A stretch of 64,000 bases of DNA from Sycon ciliatum. Its lineage: Eukaryota > Porifera > Calcarea > Leucosolenida > Sycettidae. The notes beneath the pieces are model-generated. The model did no database searches. It had not been told where the DNA came from and saw only the letters and a program-made list of their open reading frames with translations. Every line of letters begins with the position of its first letter. The stretch's first letter is position 1. The stretch covers positions 17,211,554-17,275,553 of the forward strand of contig NC_088646.1 of the NCBI RefSeq assembly GCF_964019385.1. Reading direction: 5' to 3'. This document shows positions 56,186-64,000 of this stretch, piece after piece. A program made the translations under genes and the position numbers.

Positions 56186-56304
56186 TGAAGAAGAAGAAGA
56201 AGAAGAAGAAGAAGAAGAAGAAGAAGAAGAAGAAGAAGAAGAAGAAGAAGAAGAAGAAAAACAACAACAACAACAACAACAACAACAAGAAGAAGAAGAA
56301 GATC
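56186..56304 (+). repeat. (GAA)n(CAA)n expansion
   Basis: About 23 GAA units, then about 10 CAA units, then GAA again. The two other copies of this place (about 61,400 and 63,572) have only four or five GAA. The expansion is specific to the left TIR and adds a Lys/Asn or Glu/Gln run to open frames. Confidence 0.95.
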
Positions 56305-56943
56305 ATGAACATGTGGTCTATTTTGAAAGATCATGGTGAGGACGGCCATTGTCCAATGGGTGCGCTGATGCGTTGTGCTGCGCGGTTGGGAATCGCAACC
56401 TCGCTGACAAACCTGGTGGAACCTTTCAATGGAGACCATGGATATGACCAAGCAGTTGTTGAAAGTCACCCCATAACCAACTTGATCTGGATTGCTGCCA
56501 AGGACATGGCTTGCTGCGGGCGGAAAGAACTACTTGATGTAGTGAAGCTGCTGTTTCCAGTTGATCCAAGCCCTGATGGAAGTACGCCTAGTACTGCTAC
56601 TGGCAAGTCGGACATTGCTCAACGCCACCTCATGAAGAACCTATCCTGCGTGTTCAAGAAGGTGAAGAGCACCCCTTCCAGTAACAACATTAGTATGATC
56701 ATCGTGTTGGTTGCAATGCTCATTCTCTTGTGTGAAGAAGTGTCGCTGAGAGGATACGATCATGAGCTGCACTGCACTCTAGTTGAGTTCTTCGATCGAG
56801 AACTGCATGCTCTTGACGTGGTGCACTACAAGCGTTGTCAGCAAACTCAGTCAACATTCACGAATTGTGGAATTCCACAAATGCTCACATTGATTACTAT
56901 TATGTCTATCCTTGCCTCCCTCACTTTGAGCTATATTATTTGA
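56305..56943 (+). CDS. Conserved unknown protein of the element TIR, with hydrophobic segments
   Basis: Open from ATG 56,305 (after the GAA repeat) for 212 residues. Not recognised. It has ESHPITNLIWIAAKDMA and RKELLDVVKLLFP motifs, a Ser/Thr/Pro linker, a strongly hydrophobic segment (ISMIIVLVAMLILLCEEV) and a hydrophobic C-terminus (LTLITIMSILASLTLSYII). Two hydrophobic stretches suggest membrane association. The order after the TFIIB-like gene is the same in all three copies. The other two share a 1-nt deletion before GYDQAVVES, so this copy is the only intact one. It could also be a 3' exon of the TFIIB-like gene. Confidence 0.5.
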   Translation: MNMWSILKDHGEDGHCPMGALMRCAARLGIATSLTNLVEPFNGDHGYDQAVVESHPITNLIWIAAKDMACCGRKELLDVVKLLFPVDPSPDGSTPSTATGKSDIAQRHLMKNLSCVFKKVKSTPSSNNISMIIVLVAMLILLCEEVSLRGYDHELHCTLVEFFDRELHALDVVHYKRCQQTQSTFTNCGIPQMLTLITIMSILASLTLSYII

Positions 56944-56948
56944 CATGT

Positions 56949-56950
<2 letters not shown>

Positions 56951-57014
<64 letters not shown>
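56951..57014. repeat. (CA)n microsatellite in the left TIR
   Basis: A pure CA run immediately after ORF2. The right TIR has the matching (TG)n at about 60,554-60,653. Confidence 0.97.
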
Positions 57015-57016
<2 letters not shown>

Positions 57017-57077
57017 AAATCATCATCATCATCATAATACATGACGTTATTCATTAAAAACATTTTATTATAATTTA

Positions 57078-57332
57078 TCAATACACTTGGTAAAGAAAAC
57101 GGAATGAATCATAAATGTTGTAGTTTCTGTACACGCCTGTGATGGTATCGTCCATTCTCAGTACGGCTTGATTGGCATGGAGTGGGTTGGAAGTGAATGA
57201 CAGCGTGCACTTGTTCTTCCTGGGTGTTTGACTGTGTGACATCCAGTAGCGTATCTCCTTTGTCCCGCGCTCTGCAGCATCTGCAGGGTATCCAACTAGA
57301 ATGTATAACCCAAGCGGCACATGCACCGACAT
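57078..57332 (-). CDS. Possible truncated ORF next to the polymerase
   Basis: A minus-strand frame of 84 codons has balanced, protein-like composition (TLSFTSNPLHANQAVLRM, then GVYRNYNIYDSF). It overlaps the polymerase start and ends near the inner TIR edge. It may be the C-terminal remnant of another Polinton gene left by an internal deletion. No family was recognised, and overlap with the polymerase start argues that only about 57,078-57,300 could be genuine. Confidence 0.3.
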   Translation of the reverse strand: MSVHVPLGLYILVGYPADAAERGTKEIRYWMSHSQTPRKNKCTLSFTSNPLHANQAVLRMDDTITGVYRNYNIYDSFRFLYQVY

Positions 57333-58923
57333 GGGCGACTACCATGATCTCTACCTGAAGACCGATGTGCACCTTCTTGCAGATGTGTTTGAGAAATTTA
57401 GATGCACTGCAATGGCCACGTACGATTTGGACCCGACACACTACTACACCCTGCCTGGATTCGCGTGGGACGCCCTTCTGAAACATACAGGAATCTCGCT
57501 CACTCTGCTGGACGACGTGGACCTGCATCTGTTCGTCGAGCGCGGTCTTCGTGGCGGTGTTACAATGGCGTCACACCGCCACGCCAGGGCGAACAACAAG
57601 TACATGAGCTCACACGACCCTGAGCAGGCGTCAACATATCTTCAATACCTCGACGCGAACAACCTGTACGGCTGGGCCATGTCGCAGCACTTGCCGACAT
57701 CAAAATTCCAGTGGTGTGCCGCCAGTGACGAACTCCTGCAGAAGATCCTCACCCAGCCAGATGACACAGACACTGGGTACATGGTGGAGTGTGATCTGTC
57801 AGTGCCCACAGAGTTCCACGATCGCCTGAACGACTACCCACCCGCACCGGAGCGTGTAACCATCACCGAGAGTATGATGTCGCCATACCAGCGCGACTTG
57901 ATTGCAGCAGATCCTGTCTCCGGACTGAGTGCTCCGAAACTGGTCCCGAACCTCATGCCGAAGCAGCGCTACGTAGCACACTACCGTAACCTCACGCTGT
58001 ACAGTCGTCTAGGTCTGAGGATCGATGCTGTACACCGCGTGCTCAGTTTCCGCCAAGCTCCGTGGATGAAGCCCTACATCCAGCTGAACACGGAGCTTCG
58101 GAAGAAGGCGAAGAACGATTTCGAGAAGGACTTCTTCAAATTAATGAATAACGCTGTGTTTGGGAAGACAATGGAGAATGTGAGAAGAAGGATCTCCATT
58201 AGACTGCTGCGTGTGGAAGACGAGGAAGATACCATTCTCACAGCTGTGGCTAAGTCCACCTACGTCCGCCATGTCCTCTTCGACAACGGGCTTGTGGGCG
58301 TCGAGAACAGGAAGCTTGCGGTCCACCTCAACAAGCCGGTGTACGTTGGCATGAGCATCCTGGAGCTGAGCAAGGAGCTCATGTACAGATTTTACTATGA
58401 CGAGCTCCAGCCACGCTACGGAGACCGCATGAGCCTGCTGTACACAGACACGGACTCGCTGGTGCTGCTGTTCCGCACGGAGGACCTCTATGCGGACATG
58501 AAGAGTATGGCCGATCAGTACGACACCAGCAACTTTAGCCCCGACAGTCCTCTGTACAGCGAGAGTAATAAGAAGGTTGTAGGTAAATTTAAGGACGAGC
58601 TCGGAGAGAAGCTCATGACAGAGTTCGTGGCGCTCAGATCCAAAATGTACGCGTACGATGGCGAGGAGAGTGGTCAGCGTGCAAAGGGCGTCAAGAGAGC
58701 GGTGACGAGAAGATTCACGATCGCGGACTACCGTCAGTGTCTGGTCGACAGGACGAGGATGTCACACGCAATGACCACCCTGCGCAGCCATTCGCATCGT
58801 ATCTTCACCGAGACGATGACCAAGTCGTCTTTGTCGCCGTTCGACAGCAAACGATACATCCGAACGGACAGTGTCAGCACACTTGCACATGGGCACCACC
58901 GCATCGCACTGCTGGATGACTGA
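57301..58923 (+). CDS. Protein-primed DNA polymerase B, Polinton type (N-terminally truncated)
   Basis: An open frame of 540 codons. It starts in the middle of the family alignment with DYHDLYLKTDVHLLADVFEK, just before the palm. Motif A reads LDANNLYGWAM (residues about 118-128), motif B KLMNNAVFGKTMENV (about 280-294) and motif C YTDTDSL (about 381-387). The later KMYAY and KGVKRAVTRRF blocks are also present. These residues are those of active family-B enzymes. The terminal-protein region and 3'-5' exonuclease domain are absent; full Polinton polymerases are roughly twice as long. Sequence changes character at about 57,300-57,330, consistent with an internal deletion. It would copy the element by protein priming from the TIR ends, but is probably inactive without its N-terminus. 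Confidence 0.88.
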   Translation: MYNPSGTCTDMGDYHDLYLKTDVHLLADVFEKFRCTAMATYDLDPTHYYTLPGFAWDALLKHTGISLTLLDDVDLHLFVERGLRGGVTMASHRHARANNKYMSSHDPEQASTYLQYLDANNLYGWAMSQHLPTSKFQWCAASDELLQKILTQPDDTDTGYMVECDLSVPTEFHDRLNDYPPAPERVTITESMMSPYQRDLIAADPVSGLSAPKLVPNLMPKQRYVAHYRNLTLYSRLGLRIDAVHRVLSFRQAPWMKPYIQLNTELRKKAKNDFEKDFFKLMNNAVFGKTMENVRRRISIRLLRVEDEEDTILTAVAKSTYVRHVLFDNGLVGVENRKLAVHLNKPVYVGMSILELSKELMYRFYYDELQPRYGDRMSLLYTDTDSLVLLFRTEDLYADMKSMADQYDTSNFSPDSPLYSESNKKVVGKFKDELGEKLMTEFVALRSKMYAYDGEESGQRAKGVKRAVTRRFTIADYRQCLVDRTRMSHAMTTLRSHSHRIFTETMTKSSLSPFDSKRYIRTDSVSTLAHGHHRIALLDD

Positions 58924-59231
58924 ACAATGATGGTTGTGGTTGACAATCACAATTATTAGTCACACCCTGTACCATATCAATTCCATTTGTCTAATGAGTT
59001 ACTGATCTTGATCTTGATGATGATGATGATGATGTTGATGTTATTATTTTTCTACATACTACATACTTTTGTTTTCTCCATAACTTAACTAGACTTTTAA
59101 TATAGCTAAACATAATTGCGTGAAATGCAATTGCACAGTTGATGATGTTTACGATGATGGCAATGTTTGATGTTGATGTTGATGTTGATGATGATAATAA
59201 GAATAAGATTGCTCTTGTCGGCAGCTAGAGC
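58924..59231. other. Spacer between polymerase and integrase
   Basis: GAT-rich simple repeats (about 59,015-59,045 and 59,140-59,200) and AT-rich DNA lie between the convergent polymerase and integrase ORFs. This is the usual place for both polyadenylation sites, but no clear signal was identified. Confidence 0.5.
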
Positions 59232-60125
59232 TTGCTCAATTGTCCGTTGTCAATCCAGGAGTTGAACTTGTCCGGGTAGCCTTTCCACTTGACCAGAGAC
59301 TGTCCGGGGCGTTTGCGCAGGACTTTCTCCACGCGGAACTTGGTTTTCCTTGGTTTTCTGCAGTTGATGTTCGTAGAAACTGCCCTGAATAGGCTCGTTC
59401 ATGAGATCTCGAATGTTGTAGGTGGGTGGTTGGGTGGGTAGAACTCTATTCACGACGAACACCTCTTCAGTCCAATTGGGTGTGTAGCCCTTTTTCGAAA
59501 TGAGCTTTGCTCACAGCAATTCTCACTTCATCGTTCACAGCATAGCGTCGCCGCGCTGTGCGTGCATCTGGACTTTTGCTGGGGTGATCCTGTACAAACG
59601 ATGCATTACGCTCCTCGGACGCCTCGGCAGGTTTCATACCAATACTGCGGTACGGTGCTTGCTGGTGTTGTAGTCATGTACAAGTTTGGACTTTGGGTAG
59701 CACTTTGATGTAGACATTTGTTGATTTTGCTGTAAAGTGTTTCAGCGTTCTGTTGAATCGCTCTGCAACCACCGCCCCTTGCCGTCGTTATGAGTGCTGT
59801 ACATGCTAATACCGTTGTCAGCAAGCCACTGCTTGACTGTTGCGTTGTAGAACTCTTTACCCTCATCGACCCACAGCTTGCGAGGTGAGCGCTTGCTGCT
59901 GGTCACGATGCTGCGAAACGCATCTCTGACAAGTGCGCCCGTCTTGTTCTGGAGCGGTACAACCCACCATGCATAGGGACCGAAAAGATCGATGACGGTC
60001 AGCAAATGTCGAGTGCCATTGTCATTTTTTTTTTTTTTTTTTTGCAAACGCCTGCATGTCCAACAGATCTTCACTCCATTATGATAATTATGTCATCCAA
60101 CTCGTGCACTATCACACGTCTGCGG
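59232..60125 (-). pseudogene. Polinton-type integrase with chromodomain, frameshifted
   Basis: Retrovirus-like DDE integrase pieces on the minus strand: a DLLDMQAFAK segment split from the rest by a poly-A run (about 60,023-60,041), HLLTVIDLFGPYAWWVVPLQ with the first Asp, KLWVDEGKEFYN with the second Asp, and MYSTHNDGKG. The catalytic Glu lies in ERFNRTLK but in a different frame, and another frame change near 59,640 precedes the C-terminal barrel (RYAVNDEVRIAVSKAHFEKG). A chromodomain-like tail with W-K-G-Y-P spacing closes the protein. At least three frame breaks make it inactive. It would have inserted the element with a short target duplication. Confidence 0.8.
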
Positions 60126-60514
60126 GGAAGCGTACACGTCTTGGTCTGTGCATTTCACTGGCTTTAAACGCTCCATCCACACATCATCGTCATCCTCACT
60201 AGCACTGACACCACTGTCAGTGCCTGGGGGCAGCAGCAGCAGCAGTTGCACCGCTGTCACTCCCAACACCGCCAGTCCCACCACCTGCGGTGCCGTTTGT
60301 GATTGAATCACTGTCAACGTCCAGGATCACGGGATCCTTGTGCAACCTATTGTCAGTGAAGTCACAGTTAGTGGCGTGCAAGTACTCGCAAAGTACCTTC
60401 AATAGTACCCTGCTCCGAGAACAGTCTCCCTACGAGAACTGCATACCGACCACACACGGCAGTGCATGATAAAATTAAAAATAATAATAAAAAAATATTG
60501 ACTGGTTATAAAAA
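60126..60514 (-). other. Upstream of the integrase, possible remnant coding DNA
   Basis: Minus-strand frames at 60,217-60,402 and 60,093-60,317 contain an acidic run (EDDDDVW) and Gly/Ala-rich stretches. They may be the broken N-terminal part of the integrase ORF or simple sequence. No motif was recognised. Confidence 0.3.
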
Positions 60515-60553
60515 TGTTATTGAATAAAGTCATGTATTATGATGATGATGATG

Positions 60554-60554
60554 G

Positions 60555-60634
<80 letters not shown>

Positions 60635-60653
60635 TGTGTGTGTGTGTGTGTGC
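60554..60653. repeat. (TG)n microsatellite in the right TIR
   Basis: TG repeat with two TA interruptions, at the place corresponding to (CA)n 56,951-57,014. Confidence 0.97.
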
Positions 60654-60684
60654 AAGTTGCTATGTCTAACATAGCTGTTCGCTA

Positions 60685-61344
60685 TCATCGCTTCCGCGAT
60701 GGGCATGTCTGAGGAGGAGGTGAGGTGAGGTGTGTGTGTACATCTCCAATAATATACATGTAGCTCAAAGTGAGACAGGCGAGGATAGACATAATAGTTA
60801 TCAATGAGAGCATTTGTGGAATTCCAAAATTCATGAATGTTGACTGGGTTTGCTGACAACGCTTGTAGTGCACCACGTCAATAGCATGCAGTTCTTGATA
60901 AAAGAACTCAACTAGAGTGCAGTGCAGTTCATGACCGTATCCTCTCAGCGACACTTCTTCGCACAAGAGAATGAGCATTGCAACCAACACGATGATCATA
61001 CTAATGTTGTTACTGGAAGGGGTGCTCTTCACCTTCTTGAACACGCAGGATAGGTTCTTCATGAGGTAGCGTTGAGCAATGTCAGACTTGTCAGTAGCAG
61101 TACTAGGGGCTGTCCCATCAGGGGTTGGATCAATTGGAAACAACAGCTTCACTACATCAAGTAGTTCTTTCCGCCCGCAGGAAGCCATGTCCTTGGCAGC
61201 AATCCAGATCAAGTTGGTTATGGGGTGACTTTCAACAACTGCTTGGTCATATCCAGGTCTCCATTGAAAGGTTCCACCATGTTCGTCAGCGAGGTTGCGA
61301 TTCCTAACCGCGCAGCACACCGCATCAGCGCACCCATTGGACAA
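60685..61344 (-). pseudogene. Unknown TIR protein, right TIR copy (frameshifted)
   Basis: Closely related to the ORF at 56,305-56,943, including AVVESHPITNLIWIAAKDMA and the hydrophobic segments. A single-base deletion in GGAGACC(A)TGG before GYDQ shifts the frame, so the 5' part reads out of frame. The C-terminus continues about 20 residues further than in the left copy. Conservation beyond the frameshift suggests the loss is recent. Confidence 0.6.
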
Positions 61345-61509
61345 TGTCCGTCCTCATCATGACCTTTCAAAATAGACCACAATCATGTTCATCATCATCT
61401 TCTTCTTCTTCACCAAAGTAATAACAAGGATGAAGACAACAATTACTTGTGACTTGACAATGACTCTTTGAGAAATGATTGAAAATTAAGATGTCAGGTT
61501 TATTTTATT

Positions 61510-62066
61510 TTTATACATGTATAACAGAAGCAGCAGCAGCAGCAGGAGCAGGAGCACCCTTCATCCTCCTTCTCCTACACATGGCACTTGAGAAACGGTA
61601 CAGCACACATTTCAACTCCTGAGGAATTACTTCCACACGAGGTTCATAGCACCCGTAAGATTTGATTAGTCTTTGCATCAGTTCATTTTTTCCTCAGAAT
61701 TAAACTCTCGGATATTCAGCTTAAACTTCTTCACCTGAAAAGGGGTAAGAGGCTTTGTACGGATTAGAAGTTGGCGGAGCCAGTCTTTCGAAAATTGCTG
61801 CGGTTAGCAACTCATTAGCTTGCTGGATCGTGCCCACGCCACATGGCTCTTTGGAAGATATGGCTGAAGCTTCTGGCAAATCTCGTCGTGGTCAGCACAG
61901 ATGCATGTCAGAGCTATGGCATAGTTCAGGCTCTTGTAGCCATTCTCCTTCTTCATGTACTGCAACGGTTCCAGCACACCGTGAAGGTTCAGCAGGACAC
62001 CGGTCTTTTCCATGAAGCGTACCAGATGTCTATCGACGGCAGTCAATCGCTCCCGAGCGGCATATA
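61510..62066 (-). pseudogene. TFIIB-like gene, right TIR copy (no zinc ribbon, stops)
   Basis: Matches the left copy from YAARERLTAVDRHLVRF onward. The zinc-ribbon-coding 5' part is replaced by unrelated DNA ending GTATTTCAG, which resembles an acceptor site. A TAA follows KLMSC, and an A-run indel disrupts the frame after FNSEE. The C-terminus has gained a Gly/Ala-type GCAGCAGCAG run. Confidence 0.65.
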
Positions 62067-62914
62067 ACTGAAATACCGCCGCTAAAAGGTACTTTCAACC
62101 ATATCAGCTCACAGGTCTGGACAATTGGTAAAATGCATTGTTTTTCAGTTGTACCTCCACTACATAACATTACAATTGAAATTGAAGTTAACGTTCGAGA
62201 ACCTTCGACGGTACGGGTAATTCATTTCTAAGTCTGCTGCAGTGGTGGCGGGGTTGCTATACCCTAATGGTTTCAAAAACATCCCAGACAGTCAATCTTA
62301 TTAACACCACACCCACCACTTTAAAAGCACTTATGTCGCCGAGAGGCACTTCAAAACCACTAAGTCATTAACCCAATTAAATGTGACACCTAGGCCACTT
62401 AAAACCACTTCACGTTTCAAGTGGTCACTTAATTACCACTTATCCAATTATAAGGTCAAGGGGACTAATTAACAACCGACGGAGTCGACTCCGTCGACGG
62501 AGTCGGTTGTTAATTAGTCCCCTTGACCTTATAATTGGATAAGTGGTAATTAAGTGACCACTTGAAACGTGAAGTGGTTTTAAGTGGCCTAGGTGTCACA
62601 TTTAATTGGGTTAATGACTTAGTGGTTTTGAAGTGCCTCTCGGCGACATAAGTGCTTTTAAAGTGGTGGGTGTGGTGTTAATAAGATTGACTGTCTGGGA
62701 TGTTTTTGAAACCATTAGGGTATAGCAACCCCGCCACCACTGCAGCAGACTTAGAAATGAATTACCCGTACCGTCGAAGGTTCTCGAACGTTAACTTCAA
62801 TTTCAATTGTAATGTTATGTAGTGGAGGTACAACTGAAAAACAATGCATTTTACCAATTGTCCAGACCTGTGAGCTGATATGGTTGAAAGTACCTTTTAG
62901 CGGCGGTATTTCAG

Positions 62915-63471
62915 TTATATGCCGCTCGGGAGCGATTGACTGCCGTCGATAGACATCTGGTACGCTTCATGGAAAAGACCGGTGTCCTGCTGAACCTTCA
63001 CGGTGTGCTGGAACCGTTGCAGTACATGAAGAAGGAGAATGGCTACAAGAGCCTGAACTATGCCATAGCTCTGACATGCATCTGTGCTGAGCACGACGAG
63101 ATTTGCCAGAAGCTTCAGCCATATCTTCCAAAGAGCCATGTGGCGTGGGCACGATCCAGCAAGCTAATGAGTTGCTAACCGCAGCAATTTTCGAAAGACT
63201 GGCTCCGCCAACTTCTAATCCGTACAAAGCCTCTTACCCCTTTTCAGGTGAAGAAGTTTAAGCTGAATATCCGAGAGTTTAATTCTGAGGAAAAAATGAA
63301 CTGATGCAAAGACTAATCAAATCTTACGGGTGCTATGAACCTCGTGTGGAAGTAATTCCTCAGGAGTTGAAATGTGTGCTGCACCGTTTCTCAAGTGCCA
63401 TGTGTAGGAGAAGGAGGATGAAGGGTGCTCCTGCTCCTGCTGCTGCTGCTGCTTCTGTTATACATGTATAA
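62915..63471 (+). pseudogene. TFIIB-like gene, second-element copy
   Basis: Mirror image of 61,510-62,066, with the same missing zinc ribbon, the same stop after KLMSC and the same A-run indel. It differs by very few bases (for example Glu for Asp in the CICAEHDE segment). Confidence 0.65.
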
Positions 63472-63589
63472 AAATAAAATAAACCTGACATCTTAATTTT
63501 CAATCATTTCTCAAAGAGTCATTGTCAAGTCACAAGTAATTGTTGTCTTCATCCTTGTTATTACTTTGGTGAAGAAGAAGAAGATGATG

Positions 63590-64000
63590 ATGAACATGAT
63601 TGTGGTCTATTTTGAAAGGTCATGATGAGGACGGACATTGTCCAATGGGTGCGCTGATGCGGTGTGCTGCGCGGTTAGGAATCGCAACCTCGCTGACGAA
63701 CATGGTGGAACCTTTCAATGGAGACCTGGATATGACCAAGCAGTTGTTGAAAGTCACCCCATAACCAACTTGATCTGGATTGCTGCCAAGGACATGGCTT
63801 CCTGCGGGCGGAAAGAACTACTTGATGTAGTGAAGCTGTTGTTTCCAATTGATCCAACCCCTGATGGGACAGCCCCTAGTACTGCTACTGACAAGTCTGA
63901 CATTGCTCAACGCTACCTCATGAAGAACCTATCCTGCGTGTTCAAGAAGGTGAAGAGCACCCCTTCCAGTAACAACATTAGTATGATCATCGTGTTGGTT
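63590..64000 (+). pseudogene. Unknown TIR protein, second-element copy (partial)
   Basis: Mirror of 60,981-61,391. It shares the 1-nt deletion before GYDQ with the right TIR copy and is cut by the window end within the hydrophobic segment. Confidence 0.6.

Larger units (their letters stand above)
54965..62477. mobile_element. Compact Polinton/Maverick-like element with gene-bearing TIRs
   Basis: The terminus GGTTGTTAATTA at about 54,968 recurs inverted at 62,477. Inward from each end come an AAGTGG-rich tract, a TFIIB-like gene, a second ORF, a CA/TG microsatellite and ATCATCATCAT...ATACATGAC. This gives terminal inverted repeats of about 2 kb (54,965 to about 57,055; about 60,515-62,477). 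Between them lie a DNA polymerase B core (plus) and a chromodomain integrase (minus), the hallmark pair of Polintons. No capsid, FtsK-type ATPase or protease was found and both core genes are damaged. No 6-bp target duplication could be fixed because the exact ends are uncertain. Confidence 0.75.
60982..64000. repeat. Near-perfect palindrome at the element-element junction
   Basis: Centred at 62,490.5; positions p and 124,981-p correspond with at most a few bases of offset out to the window end. Arms are at least 1,496 bp with rare differences. The 26-bp centre (62,478-62,503) is built from the word GACGGAGTC and its complement GACTCCGTC in alternation. The palindrome joins the right TIR of the element at 54,965-62,477 to the first TIR of another copy in opposite orientation. 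Confidence 0.92.
62504..64000 (+). mobile_element. Second Polinton-like copy, partial (runs off the window)
   Basis: Starts GGTTGTTAATTA, then the AAGTGG tract, the TFIIB-like pseudogene and the unknown ORF, in the same order as the left TIR at 54,965. Polymerase and integrase, if present, lie outside the window. Confidence 0.75.

Noticed and set aside
57799..58950. Minus-strand ORFs opposite DNA polymerase B
   Set aside because: Shadows of the polymerase coding frame.

Overview
The window is eukaryotic, and the evidence points to an animal: a split TALE-class homeobox gene with spliceosomal introns, non-LTR retrotransposons, a tRNA-derived SINE, Kolobok, hAT and Tc1 DNA transposons, a tyrosine-recombinase retrotransposon and Polinton/Maverick-type genes. 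Dense microsatellites, TACATGTA-rich spacer DNA and long inverted repeats suggest a repeat-rich, perhaps highly heterozygous, marine invertebrate. The species cannot be fixed from the sequence.

Region 1 (about 1-35,250) is a large inverted duplication. The left arm (1 to about 20,594) and right arm (about 28,276-33,494) each carry the 3' exons of one TALE homeobox gene, in opposite orientations. The right copy, on the minus strand, is complete: five exons between 35,221 and 30,576 give a continuous 1,977-nt model. The left copy, on the plus strand, shows exons 3-5 and runs off the window start. Two elements occur only in the left arm, and the right arm keeps the empty site of each: a 6.7-kb tyrosine-recombinase retrotransposon (1,663-8,363) bordered by TAATG, and an 8.7-kb TTAA-bordered foldback element (11,813-20,534). 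The first is itself interrupted by a hAT element (1,704-3,475), the second by a Tc1 element (11,971-13,651).

Region 2 (about 20,595-28,275) is the spacer between the arms and is almost all mobile DNA. It holds a LINE fragment, a 200-bp assembly gap, a T2-type foldback next to a full-length Kolobok-like element sharing one TTAA, a long foldback palindrome, two hAT-type MITEs with exact 8-bp target duplications, LINE tails and a tRNA-derived SINE hairpin.

Region 3 (about 35,250-54,900) is mostly non-coding, with TACATG-rich DNA, a TA-flanked MITE, an array of short hairpin repeats, a truncated LINE (RT ORF on the minus strand) held between 31-bp inverted repeats, a second copy of the foldback palindrome and an unassigned mobile-ORF fragment. 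No host gene could be established here.

Region 4 (about 54,965-64,000) is the most unusual part. A compact element of about 7.5 kb combines a Polinton-type protein-primed DNA polymerase B core and a frameshifted chromodomain integrase with terminal inverted repeats of about 2 kb. Those repeats themselves carry genes: a TFIIB-type zinc-ribbon protein and a conserved protein with hydrophobic segments. A second copy begins head-to-head at 62,504, giving a near-perfect palindrome that runs off the window. No capsid, packaging ATPase or protease gene was seen.
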